From: Mollicutes bacterium
Lineage (GTDB): Bacteria; Bacillota_I; Bacilli_A; Izemoplasmatales; Izemoplasmataceae
Length of the DNA stretch: 12,567 bases
Direction of reading: 5' to 3'
Assembly: GCA_003551455.1 (NCBI GenBank)
Contig: PUMR01000043.1
Coordinates: forward strand, 1-12,567
Part shown: positions 5,889 through 12,567 of the stretch, one piece after another
How the letters are laid out: the number at the start of each line of letters is the position of its first letter
Numbering within the stretch: position 1 is the stretch's first letter
The notes under the pieces: generated by a model
Databases searched by the model: none
What the model was told of the DNA's origin: nothing
What the model saw: the letters and a program-made list of their open reading frames with translations, nothing else
Position numbers and translations under genes: made by a program

Positions 5889-7277
5889 ATGTTGGAAAAA
5901 GAATTGCTCGAGCGGATCATCAACACCGCGTTGGACAGCCGCGCCGATTTCGCGGAAGTGTTCGTCGAGCGCACCAAGCAGACCACCATCACCATGCAGT
6001 CGAACACCGTCCAGGATGCCGTCAACAGACGCATCTCCGGCGTCGGCATCCGTGTGGCCGAAGGACACAGGAGTGTCTATGGCTACACCAACAACACGGA
6101 CGAGGATAACCTACTCGCTCTGGCGCGGGATTTGTCTTCATCGTTCAAAGGCGAACGTGTCCGGGAAACAGTCGTCCTAGGAGAGATCGAACGCGGTAAG
6201 AGACACAAGATTGAAAAACCGTTCGACCAAATCGACATCAAGGACAAGGTCGGTCTCATGAAACGCGCCAACAAGGCCGCCCGCGATTACAGCGATGACA
6301 TCAGCCAAGTCAACATCAACTACATGGACACTCTGCAGGAAGTCTGGATAGCCTCGAGCGAAGACATCTATGTGACAGAAGAGCGGGGCCGGACCCGGTT
6401 CGGCGTCAATGCCGTGGCCAAAGACGAAAAAGACATGCAAAGCGGCTCCAACGGACCCGGGAAGGCGTGCGGATTCGAACTCTACGACGAGATCGACGTC
6501 GAAGAAGTCGCCAAAGAGGCGGCACGTATCGCCGTGACGATGCTGCATGCCGATGAATGTCCGAGTGACACCATGCCGGTCGTCATCGACAACGGCTTCG
6601 GCGGCGTCATCTTCCATGAAGCATGTGGACACAGTCTGGAAGCGACATCCGTGGCCAAGAACGCCAGTGTCTTCTCCGGCAAAAAAGGCGAGAAGATCGG
6701 CAGTGAACTGGTCACCGCCATTGATGACGGCACCATCGAGAATGCCTGGGGAAGTGCCAATTTCGACGATGAAGGCCGACCCCAGAAGCGCCGCGTCCTG
6801 ATCAAGGACGGCGTCCTGGAAAGCTACATGATCGACTATCTGAACGGGAAGCGGATGAACGAGGACTCCACTTCTTCATCCAGACGCCAATCCTACCGTT
6901 TCGCTCCGACCTCCCGTATGAGCAACACCTACATCGACAACGGGGAGTCGACTTTCGAAGAGATCATCGCCGCCACGGATCACGGCCTTTATGCCAAGAA
7001 GATGGGCGGCGGCAGCGTCAATCCTTCGACCGGCGATTTCAACTTCGCCGTGATGGAAGGCTATATGATCCGCGAGGGAAAAATCGCCGAACCCGTCAAG
7101 GGTGCCACCCTCGTAGGCACCGGAAAAGACGCGCTCAAACGCATCGACATGGTCGGCGACAACCTGCTTCGCGCTCAGGGTATGTGCGGCTCGCTGTCGG
7201 GCGCCGTGCCCGCTGATGTGGGGCAGCCGACCATCCGCGTCTCGCATATGACCGTCGGTGGAAGAAAGGGGAAATGA
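5889..7277 (+). CDS. tldD: Metalloprotease subunit TldD
   Basis: A 462-residue TldD, the catalytic half of the TldD/TldE heterodimer, which digests unfolded peptides in the cytoplasm and in some bacteria removes leaders from modified peptides or degrades the CcdA antitoxin (family knowledge). The zinc site is FHEACGHSLEA (H243, E244, H248) with the C-terminal Cys ligand at C433 in GMCGSLSGAVP. Other TldD features are RRISGVGIRV, SGKKGEKIGSELVT, NSFR-like SSSRRQSYRFAPTSRMSNTY and the GGGSVNPSTGDFNFAV strand region. Length is normal and the gene is intact. ATG 5889 is preceded by AAGGAGGG (5876-5883) at five bases; the nine-residue upstream extension in the same frame is not supported. tldE begins three bases after its stop. 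Confidence 0.95.
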   Translation: MLEKELLERIINTALDSRADFAEVFVERTKQTTITMQSNTVQDAVNRRISGVGIRVAEGHRSVYGYTNNTDEDNLLALARDLSSSFKGERVRETVVLGEIERGKRHKIEKPFDQIDIKDKVGLMKRANKAARDYSDDISQVNINYMDTLQEVWIASSEDIYVTEERGRTRFGVNAVAKDEKDMQSGSNGPGKACGFELYDEIDVEEVAKEAARIAVTMLHADECPSDTMPVVIDNGFGGVIFHEACGHSLEATSVAKNASVFSGKKGEKIGSELVTAIDDGTIENAWGSANFDDEGRPQKRRVLIKDGVLESYMIDYLNGKRMNEDSTSSSRRQSYRFAPTSRMSNTYIDNGESTFEEIIAATDHGLYAKKMGGGSVNPSTGDFNFAVMEGYMIREGKIAEPVKGATLVGTGKDALKRIDMVGDNLLRAQGMCGSLSGAVPADVGQPTIRVSHMTVGGRKGK

Positions 7278-7280
7278 AGA

Positions 7281-8594
7281 ATGGATTTTCAACCGTTGTT
7301 CAAGAAAGCGAAAGAGAAAGGCATCGAAGCCATCCAGGTCCACGTGGAAAAACTCGGAGAGATCGAGTTCGACGTTTTCAAAGGTGAACTGGACAAGCAC
7401 AAAATCGCCGACACGGCCCGTTTGACCATCAAAGGCATCTATGACGGCAAGATGGGGAAAATGACCACAGAGAGTCTGGATATGCAAGATGCGGACGAAT
7501 GGGTCGAGGCGATCGTCGACAGCGCCAAAGTCGTCGAGAGTGACGACGAGGTCTTCATCTATGAAGGCGACGAAGCCTATCCCGAAATCGCAGGTCTGGG
7601 AGAAGCGAAACTCGCGAAGATGTCGGTGGAGGACAAGAAGAACCTGACCTTCGAGTTGGAAAAACTGATCCGCGAGAAAGACGAGCGGGTCTCCATCTCC
7701 GAAACCTCCTATGGGGAAGCGAAAAGGACCGTCATCCTCAAGAACTCCAAAGGCCTCGACCTCGAACGCACGGTGCACAGTGGCATCATGGTCGCCCAGG
7801 TCGTCGTGCGTGAGGGTGATGACTCCCGTTCGGCTTTCGAATACATCCAAAGCGACGATGCCGGTGACTTCGATCTCCAAGCGCTCGCCGACAAGGCCGT
7901 CAGCCGCGGCTTGAGCCTCCTTGGCGCCAAAGCGGTGAAAAGCGGAAAATACGACATCCTCCTCGAAAACCGGGCCAGTGCGAATCTCCTGCAGGCCTAT
8001 GTGAACATGTTCAACGCCGAGCATGTCCAGAAAGGCCTCTCGAAACTCCAAGGAGCCATCGGCAAGGACATCGGCGGCAAGAACATCACGATCATCGACG
8101 ACCCTTTCCGCGAAAAGAGCACTAAAAGCGCGACCTTCGATGACGAAGGCGTCGCTACCGCGAAGAAGACGGTTGTCGATGCGGGGAACCTCAAGACCTA
8201 TCTCTACGACCTCAAGACCGCGAAAAAGGACGACACGAAATCCACCGCCAACAGTTTCGGCGACAGCATCCGTCCGACGAACCTCTATATCGCCCCCGGG
8301 AAAGCGTCTGCCGAAAAGGCCCTTGCGAACATGGAAAAAGGTCTCTATATCACCGACTTGCAAGGATTGCATTCCGGCACGAACTTCGTGAGCGGCGATT
8401 TCAGTCTCCAAGCCGCGGGGTATTATGTGGAAAACGGAAGAATCATCAAGCCCGTGGCCCTCATCACGGTGAGCGGCAACTATCTCGAGTTGCTCAAGAA
8501 TGTCACCGAGGTCTATGACGATCTCCGATTCAACTTCTCCTATTTGGGCAGTCCCACACTGCGCATCGACAACATGCAGATATCCGGCGATTGA
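7281..8594 (+). CDS. tldE: Metalloprotease subunit TldE/PmbA
   Basis: A 437-residue TldE (PmbA), the partner that lacks the HExxxH site and completes the peptide-binding chamber with TldD. Family features are the N-terminal strand and helix (FKKAKEKGIEAIQVHVEK), ISETSYGEAKRTVILKNSKG, YDILLENRASANLL, ITIIDDPF, FDDEGVATAKKTVVDAG, GLYITDLQGLHSGTNFVSGD, FSLQAAGYYVENGRI and the closing GSPTLRIDNMQISGD. No zinc motif is visible, as expected for this subunit. The start is ATG 7281, three bases after the tldD stop, with AAAGGGG at 7265-7271 inside the end of tldD, so both are made from one message. No peptide precursor or modification gene lies next to the pair in this window, which points to a housekeeping peptidase role. 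A long perfect hairpin ends the unit. Confidence 0.94.
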   Translation: MDFQPLFKKAKEKGIEAIQVHVEKLGEIEFDVFKGELDKHKIADTARLTIKGIYDGKMGKMTTESLDMQDADEWVEAIVDSAKVVESDDEVFIYEGDEAYPEIAGLGEAKLAKMSVEDKKNLTFELEKLIREKDERVSISETSYGEAKRTVILKNSKGLDLERTVHSGIMVAQVVVREGDDSRSAFEYIQSDDAGDFDLQALADKAVSRGLSLLGAKAVKSGKYDILLENRASANLLQAYVNMFNAEHVQKGLSKLQGAIGKDIGGKNITIIDDPFREKSTKSATFDDEGVATAKKTVVDAGNLKTYLYDLKTAKKDDTKSTANSFGDSIRPTNLYIAPGKASAEKALANMEKGLYITDLQGLHSGTNFVSGDFSLQAAGYYVENGRIIKPVALITVSGNYLELLKNVTEVYDDLRFNFSYLGSPTLRIDNMQISGD

Positions 8595-8606
8595 GATGCA
8601 TTCTAC

Positions 8607-8642
8607 AAGGCCGCTTCCGTTCAAAGACGGAAGCGGCCTTTT
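8607..8642 (+). terminator. Terminator after tldE
   Basis: A perfect 14-bp stem (8607-8620 with 8627-8640) with a six-base loop TCAAAG, the 3' arm running into TTTT. The U run is short but the stem is very stable. Confidence 0.88.
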
Positions 8643-8663
8643 CATCGGGGCGGGGATTTGCGA

Positions 8664-8692
8664 TTGCCCTTGATGGGCATCTGGTATATAAT
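8664..8692 (+). promoter_or_regulatory. Sigma-A-type promoter for the aldolase gene
   Basis: TTGCCC (8664-8669), a 17-base spacer and TATAAT (8687-8692). It follows the tldE terminator and lies about 37 bases before the start codon. Confidence 0.75.
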
Positions 8693-8714
8693 GGTCATGG
8701 CCCAATTCCGAATC

Positions 8715-8720
8715 TGGAGG
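8715..8720 (+). promoter_or_regulatory. Ribosome site TGGAGG deciding the aldolase start
   Basis: TGGAGG is two bases before ATG 8723, too close, and eight bases before ATG 8729, near optimal. The second ATG is therefore taken as the start. Confidence 0.65.
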
Positions 8721-8728
8721 AAATGATT

Positions 8729-9592
8729 ATGTTGGTATCTGCGGAAGAAATGTTGAAAAAGGCCCGGGCGGAAGGGTATGCGGTCGGACAGTTCAACATC
8801 AACAATCTCGAATGGACAAAAGCTGTGCTCACGGCCGCTGAAGAGATGGCATCCCCGGTCATCCTCGGCGTGAGCGAAGGAGCCGGCCGCTATATGGGCG
8901 GTTTCAAGACCGTCCATGCCATGGTGAAAGCCATGAAGGAATCTTTGGGGATCACCGTCCCCGTCGCCTTGCATCTCGACCACGGCTCGTATGAAGCTGC
9001 CATGGAATGCATCGACGTCGGCTTCTCGAGCGTCATGTTCGACGGCTCCCATTATCCCATCGCGGAAAATGTCGAGAAGACGAAAGCGGTCGTGGCACGC
9101 GCCAGAGAAACAGGTGTCAGTGTCGAGGCCGAAGTCGGCAGCATCGGCGGCGAGGAAGACGGTGTAACCGGGGAAGGCGAACTCGCCGACCCCGAAGAAT
9201 GCCGGCGCATCGCTTCTTTGGGTATCAGTATGCTCGCGGCCGGCATCGGCAACATCCACGGTAAATATCCGTCAGACTGGCAGGGGCTCGACATGGAGAG
9301 GCTCAAAGAAATCGGGGAGACCACCGACCGGATTCCGCTCGTGCTCCACGGCGGTACCGGCATTCCCGATGACATGGTCAGGGAGTCCATCTCTTATGGT
9401 GTCTCCAAAATCAATGTCAACACCGAGTGTCAAATCGCTTTCACGGGCGCCGTCAGGAAATATATCGAAGAAGGGCGTGACCTTGAGGGCAAGGGATTCG
9501 ACCCGAGAAAGGTCTTGAAGCCCGGGACCGAAGCCATCCAACAAGTCGTCAAAGAGAAGATCCGCCTCTTCGGTTCCATGCAGAAGGCTTGA
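8729..9592 (+). CDS. fba: Class II fructose-1,6-bisphosphate aldolase
   Basis: A 287-residue zinc aldolase that splits fructose 1,6-bisphosphate to dihydroxyacetone phosphate and glyceraldehyde 3-phosphate in glycolysis. Visible features are ALHLDHG with catalytic D84 and zinc ligand H85, SVMFDGSHYPIAENV, VSVEAEVGSIGGEEDGV, zinc ligand H177 in NIHGKYP, zinc ligand H207 in VLHGGTGIPDD, the phosphate loop VSKINVNTECQIAF, and an end of the FGS-x-x-x-A type seen in Bacillus FbaA. These make FbaA more likely than tagatose-bisphosphate aldolase GatY/KbaY, though motifs alone cannot fully exclude the latter. Length is normal for the family. It has its own promoter, and the next gene begins 12 bases after its stop with a ribosome site over that stop. 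Confidence 0.93.
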   Translation: MLVSAEEMLKKARAEGYAVGQFNINNLEWTKAVLTAAEEMASPVILGVSEGAGRYMGGFKTVHAMVKAMKESLGITVPVALHLDHGSYEAAMECIDVGFSSVMFDGSHYPIAENVEKTKAVVARARETGVSVEAEVGSIGGEEDGVTGEGELADPEECRRIASLGISMLAAGIGNIHGKYPSDWQGLDMERLKEIGETTDRIPLVLHGGTGIPDDMVRESISYGVSKINVNTECQIAFTGAVRKYIEEGRDLEGKGFDPRKVLKPGTEAIQQVVKEKIRLFGSMQKA

Positions 9593-9604
9593 GGTGCACA
9601 TCCG

Positions 9605-10192
9605 ATGAGTCAATTCGACATGGTGTTGAAAGATTATGCGAATTGGAAGATGGACAATGTCGCCTTCATCGAACGACTGAAGAGCGATAAGACGAGCCTC
9701 TATAGAAGAATCGAACCCGTGTATGCCGTATTGGACAAAATCTATGCGATGAGCGTGGAAGAAGAGACCATCGACGAGGACCTCGAGACCATATTCCAGA
9801 TCGGTTTCAACTACCTTCACGGCCAGATCACCTTGATCCGTCTCTATCGCGACAAGTTCTTCGGCGGCGACCATGAGCGCTTCATACGGTTCTCGCCTCT
9901 CTTGGGCTATCTGCTTTCCATTCACGATCTCCGTTCCGACCTGGAAGAACATGAAGAGGAACTCGATTTTTCCCGGTTGGACGATGTCGAAACACGCATA
10001 GAGACGATGATCGCCGAAGGAGACACCCGTTTCGAACTCGCCGGAGACCGGTTGAAAAAGGCTGTCGACGAAGTGACGAACGAGCTTGATTCCGAATATG
10101 CCGGCACCATCGACATTTTCGTTGAGATTGCGCAGAATCTCGGTATCGAACTCACAGAAGGTGAAACATTCGTCGTCGGCAGGGATTTGTAA
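9605..10192 (+). CDS. Unknown acidic helical protein coupled to fba
   Basis: A 195-residue protein that I do not recognise. It is soluble, acidic and mostly helical: long amphipathic segments such as FIERLKSDKTSLYRRI, ETIFQIGFNYLHGQITLIRL and DDVETRIETMIAEG, with no signal peptide, membrane segment, Cys pair or evident catalytic motif. A hydrophobic stretch RFIRFSPLLGYLLSIHDL around residues 92-109 could be the core or a protein-binding surface. GAGGTG (9591-9596) overlaps the aldolase stop and sits eight bases before the ATG, so it is expressed with fba. The reading frame has codon use like its neighbours and ends just before a strong terminator, which supports a real gene. A link to carbon metabolism is suggested only by position. 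Confidence 0.75.
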   Translation: MSQFDMVLKDYANWKMDNVAFIERLKSDKTSLYRRIEPVYAVLDKIYAMSVEEETIDEDLETIFQIGFNYLHGQITLIRLYRDKFFGGDHERFIRFSPLLGYLLSIHDLRSDLEEHEEELDFSRLDDVETRIETMIAEGDTRFELAGDRLKKAVDEVTNELDSEYAGTIDIFVEIAQNLGIELTEGETFVVGRDL

Positions 10193-10206
10193 GAGGGTAG
10201 ATGATG

Positions 10207-10250
10207 AAAAACGCTCCGTGGAGACCTCCAGGTCTTCGCGGAGCGTTTTT
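10207..10250. terminator. Bidirectional terminator between convergent genes
   Basis: A 20-bp stem with a TCCA tetraloop: AAAAACGCTCCG (10207-10218) pairs with CGGAGCGTTTTT (10239-10250), and pairing continues inward with two wobble pairs. The A run on one side and T run on the other let it stop transcription from both the upstream plus-strand gene and minus-strand lysS. Confidence 0.92.
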
Positions 10251-10256
10251 GTGTTG

Positions 10257-11750
10257 TCATGGGCGTTGTCGCATATGGGGAAAGAGGATGACATCGCGAA
10301 TCGACTTCGCTTTCGCCAGCAACATCACCAACCGGTCGATGCCTATGCCCAATCCTCCTGCGGGAGGCATGCCGTGTTCGAGGGCCTCGATATAGTCGGT
10401 GTCCATCTCGTTGGCCTCGACATTGCCGAGGGCCCGTTCTTCTAGCTGGTTTTCGAAGCGCTCTTTCTGGTCGATGGGGTTGTTGAGTTCGGTGAAGGCG
10501 TTGCCGTATTCCCTTCTGTTGATGATGATCTCGAACCTGTCGGTGAAACGAGGGTCTTCTTCGTTTTTTCGGGCCAAGGGACTAATCTCGACCGGATGGC
10601 CGTAGACGAATGTGGGTCGGACGATCCCGTCTTCGACAAAGTTTTCATAGAGGAGGTTCAGGATATGACCCTTCTTTTGGAAATGACCGGGAATCTCCAA
10701 TCCTTTCTTCTCGGCGAAAGCGCGGGCCTCTTCATAGGAGAGGTCCTCGTCACGGAAATCGATACCGACCTTGTCTTTCACCAAATCGGCCATATGAACG
10801 CGCGTAAAACCTTTTGAAAAGTCGATGGAGGTTTCTTCGTCGATTTCGACGGTGGTTCTTCCGAGCACCTTTTTGGCCACCATGCTGAACATCTCTTCGG
10901 TGAGGTCCATCATGGTTTCCATGTCGCCGTAGGCCTCATATAGCTCCATCATGGTGAATTCGGGGTTGTGTTGGGTGCTTATGCCTTCATTGCGGAAGGT
11001 GCGGCCGATCTCGTAGACTTTTTCGAAGCCGCCGACGAGGAGGCGCTTCAGATAGAGCTCCGGGGCGATCCGCAGGAAGAAAGACATCTCCAGGGTGTTG
11101 TGGTAGGTCTTGAAAGGCCTGGCGGCGGCGCCGCCGATGACGGGATGGAGGATGGGGGTCTCGACTTCCATATAACCTTTCTCTTTCATGAATTCCCGGA
11201 TCGCTTCGATGGTCTTTGAGCGGACGAGGAAGGTTTCCCGGGTCTCTTCGTTCGTCAAGAGGTCGAGATAGCGTCGGCGGTAGCGTTCTTCGACGTCCCT
11301 CAAGCCGTGCCATTTCTCGGGAAGGGGTCGTAAGGCCTTGACGAGATGCTTGTAGGCGGAAACGCGGATGGTAAGCTCTCCCATCCGGGTCCGCATGATG
11401 TCGCCTTCGACACCGACGATATCACCGAGGTCCGCTTGTAAAAAGAGGTCGAACTCTTCTTCGGAAAGGTCGTCTTTGCGGACATAGATCTGGATTTGTC
11501 CGCTCTCGTCCATGATATGGGCGAAACCCGCTTTCCCTTTGCCGCGTTTGGTCATGATACGACCAGCGATCCGGAAAGCGGGGATTTCTTTTTCTTCGAG
11601 TTCTTCCTTGGTGTGGTCACCGTAGGTCTTGCGGAGCGCTCCGGTGGAGGTGTTCCGCTCGAATCTATGTCCGAAAGGGTCGATGGACCGTTTTTTTAGT
11701 TCTTCCATCTTTTCTCTGCGGACACGTTGTTGTTCGGTGCGTTCTTCCAT
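10257..11750 (-). CDS. lysS: Lysyl-tRNA synthetase, class II
   Basis: A 497-residue enzyme that charges tRNA-Lys with lysine. The N-terminal OB anticodon-binding domain spans about residues 55-145 ([40 protein letters not shown]). The class II catalytic core has motif 1 [20 protein letters not shown], motif 2 [20 protein letters not shown] (R253, E255) and motif 3 [13 protein letters not shown] near residue 467. The LysS-specific segments [10 protein letters not shown] and [14 protein letters not shown] are present, as is the end FPHMR. Length is typical (about 490-500). ATG 11750 is chosen because AGGAGG sits six bases upstream; a TTG extension through that site is not credible. The gene is intact and follows the metal-binding protein gene, whose stop overlaps this ribosome site, so it is probably on the same message. 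Confidence 0.97.
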   Translation of the reverse strand: MEERTEQQRVRREKMEELKKRSIDPFGHRFERNTSTGALRKTYGDHTKEELEEKEIPAFRIAGRIMTKRGKGKAGFAHIMDESGQIQIYVRKDDLSEEEFDLFLQADLGDIVGVEGDIMRTRMGELTIRVSAYKHLVKALRPLPEKWHGLRDVEERYRRRYLDLLTNEETRETFLVRSKTIEAIREFMKEKGYMEVETPILHPVIGGAAARPFKTYHNTLEMSFFLRIAPELYLKRLLVGGFEKVYEIGRTFRNEGISTQHNPEFTMMELYEAYGDMETMMDLTEEMFSMVAKKVLGRTTVEIDEETSIDFSKGFTRVHMADLVKDKVGIDFRDEDLSYEEARAFAEKKGLEIPGHFQKKGHILNLLYENFVEDGIVRPTFVYGHPVEISPLARKNEEDPRFTDRFEIIINRREYGNAFTELNNPIDQKERFENQLEERALGNVEANEMDTDYIEALEHGMPPAGGLGIGIDRLVMLLAKAKSIRDVILFPHMRQRP

Positions 11751-11756
11751 GTTGTC

Positions 11757-11762
11757 CCTCCT
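11757..11762 (-). promoter_or_regulatory. lysS ribosome site overlapping the upstream stop codon
   Basis: On the minus strand AGGAGG occupies 11762-11757, six bases before the lysS ATG, and its first bases are shared with the TAG stop (11763-11761) of the solute-binding protein gene. This implies translational coupling and a shared message. Confidence 0.8.
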
Positions 11763-12567
11763 ATTCAAGGGCTGTTTTCAACGCTTCGAGGTTCTCATAC
11801 ATGACCGTGATGTAGTTCTTGTTCACGCGCAACTCCTCGTCGGTAAGAAAGCCGACGGGATGGAGATGGAGTTTACCGATGTCGGGGTTTTGGGAGCGGA
11901 GTTCGCTGAGTAGCGCGTCTCCCGCGGGGGATTTGGCATTCTTCTCGAAGAGGATGTAGCGGATCTCGTAATCGTCGGCGAGTTCGATGAAATGGTCGAA
12001 ATCGCCGGGGATCGGCTCGTTTTCATGAGCATGGGCGTGCAATGTGAAAGGGCGGATGTCGATGCCGTAGGCCTTTTCCATGTAGGTGAAGAGTTTCACG
12101 TTGGTGATAAGCGGTTTCTCTTCGCCGGCGAGTTCTTCCTGATAAGCCTCATGCAGGCCTTCAAGAAGGATTTCGACAGTGAAATAGTTGTTCAGGATGC
12201 GGGCTTCTTCTTCCGGATAGGTGTCGACGAGCTTGTCGCGGACGATTTCGGCGGCTTCGATCATGCGACCGACATCGAGCCAGAAATGCGGATCCGGCAT
12301 GAGGGTGGCATCGTCATCATCATGGTCATGGTCGTTGTGGTCATGGTCGTTGTGGTCGTGGTCGTTGTGGTCATGATCATTGTGGTCATGATCATGGTCG
12401 TGGATGAGTTTGACTTTGATGATATCGATATAGTCTTCAAAACGGACCAGTTCGACATGCTGGTCTTTGAAGACGGAATCGAGGTTTCTGTCGATGTAGG
12501 GGTCGAGTCCGGCCCCGACATAGAACAAGAGGTCGGCATCCTGCATGTCGATGATCTCGTTTGCGCT
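11761..12567 (-). CDS. znuA: Zinc-type ABC transporter solute-binding protein (ZnuA/AdcA-like), N-terminus off window
   Basis: The visible 268 residues belong to the cluster A-I metal-binding proteins (ZnuA, AdcA, TroA). The frame is open to the window edge, so the signal peptide, likely lipobox and first His ligand are missing; the ATG at 12546 is internal. Seen are [18 protein letters not shown], a His/Asp-rich loop encoded by 12310-12402 with 12 His in 27 residues, then [11 protein letters not shown] with the second metal His, the backbone helix, [22 protein letters not shown] with further His, and [10 protein letters not shown] and the C-terminal strand-helix pair. The His-rich loop strongly favours zinc over manganese as cargo, as in ZnuA and AdcA. 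The protein would work outside the membrane, handing zinc to a permease not seen here. The next gene is lysS rather than transporter genes, so the ATPase and permease genes must lie upstream beyond the edge, or elsewhere. Confidence 0.9.
   Translation of the reverse strand, partial: SANEIIDMQDADLLFYVGAGLDPYIDRNLDSVFKDQHVELVRFEDYIDIIKVKLIHDHDHDHNDHDHNDHDHNDHDHNDHDHDDDDATLMPDPHFWLDVGRMIEAAEIVRDKLVDTYPEEEARILNNYFTVEILLEGLHEAYQEELAGEEKPLITNVKLFTYMEKAYGIDIRPFTLHAHAHENEPIPGDFDHFIELADDYEIRYILFEKNAKSPAGDALLSELRSQNPDIGKLHLHPVGFLTDEELRVNKNYITVMYENLEALKTALE
12331..12390 (-). repeat. Four 15-base tandem repeats coding the His/Asp loop
   Basis: Four adjacent copies of a 15-base unit (plus-strand form GTCGTTGTGGTCATG, with one to three substitutions in some copies) encode HDHND repeats in the zinc-binding protein. 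Flanking GTCATG/ATCATG triplets extend the degenerate region from 12310 to about 12402. The unit length keeps the reading frame, so copy number could change without breaking the protein. Confidence 0.88.

Noticed and set aside
5889..8594. TldD/E as part of a modified-peptide (RiPP) cluster
   Set aside because: No small precursor gene, radical SAM enzyme, cyclodehydratase or exporter lies nearby in the window; both flanks are housekeeping genes with their own terminators.
6876..8705. 609-codon minus-strand open frame opposite tldD and tldE
   Set aside because: It spans the end of one well-supported gene, all of the next, a terminator and a promoter. Its low-complexity composition is that of an antisense frame; no motif or start signal supports it.
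9272..10294. Minus-strand open frame opposite fba and the unknown gene
   Set aside because: It crosses the bidirectional terminator and covers two plus-strand genes with good ribosome sites, so it is an antisense artefact.
12310..12402. CRISPR-like array
   Set aside because: The repeats are directly adjacent 15-base units with no spacers and encode an in-frame His-rich loop.

Overview
The window reads as chromosomal DNA of a Gram-positive bacterium in or near class Bacilli. It carries an RNA polymerase delta subunit (rpoE, a Bacilli hallmark), a DUF1934/YwiB-type gene, an NrnA-type nanoRNase close to the Bacillus form, Bacillus-like class II aldolase and lysS, strong AGGAGG ribosome sites and several lipoproteins. 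TGA is used as stop throughout and Trp is TGG, so this is not a mycoplasma with code 4. Codon third positions are rich in G and C. No rRNA, tRNA, CRISPR array, transposase, integrase or phage gene was seen. The organism cannot be named from this sequence.

Layout, left to right. (1) Bases 1-2657, plus strand, are a surface/export cluster: the 3' end of an OB-fold-like protein, a lipoprotein with an atrophied-Ig domain and two OB-like domains, and a PASTA plus staphylococcal-nuclease lipoprotein whose signal peptide is out of frame by one base. (2) Bases 2710-4612 hold two overlapping DHH/DHHA1 phosphoesterases, the second a close NrnA match. (3) Bases 4651-5804 are a promoter, a DUF1934 gene, rpoE with an unusually long charged C-terminal part, and a strong terminator. 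(4) Bases 5834-8642 are an extended -10 promoter, the tldD-tldE metalloprotease pair and a terminator. (5) Bases 8664-10192 are a promoter, class II fructose-bisphosphate aldolase and a coupled unknown helical gene. (6) A long bidirectional terminator at 10207-10250 separates these from a minus-strand pair: a zinc-type ABC solute-binding protein (5' end off the window) followed by lysS.

Working together: most of the window is housekeeping (glycolysis, lysyl-tRNA charging, RNA polymerase, TldD/E proteolysis). The most thought-provoking stretch is the left third, where a secreted nuclease and OB-fold lipoproteins sit directly upstream of two cytoplasmic nanoRNase-type enzymes. This could be a nucleic-acid scavenging locus (outside cutting, then inside conversion of short oligonucleotides to mononucleotides), but that link is inference from gene order. 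I did not find convincing evidence of a wholly new system.
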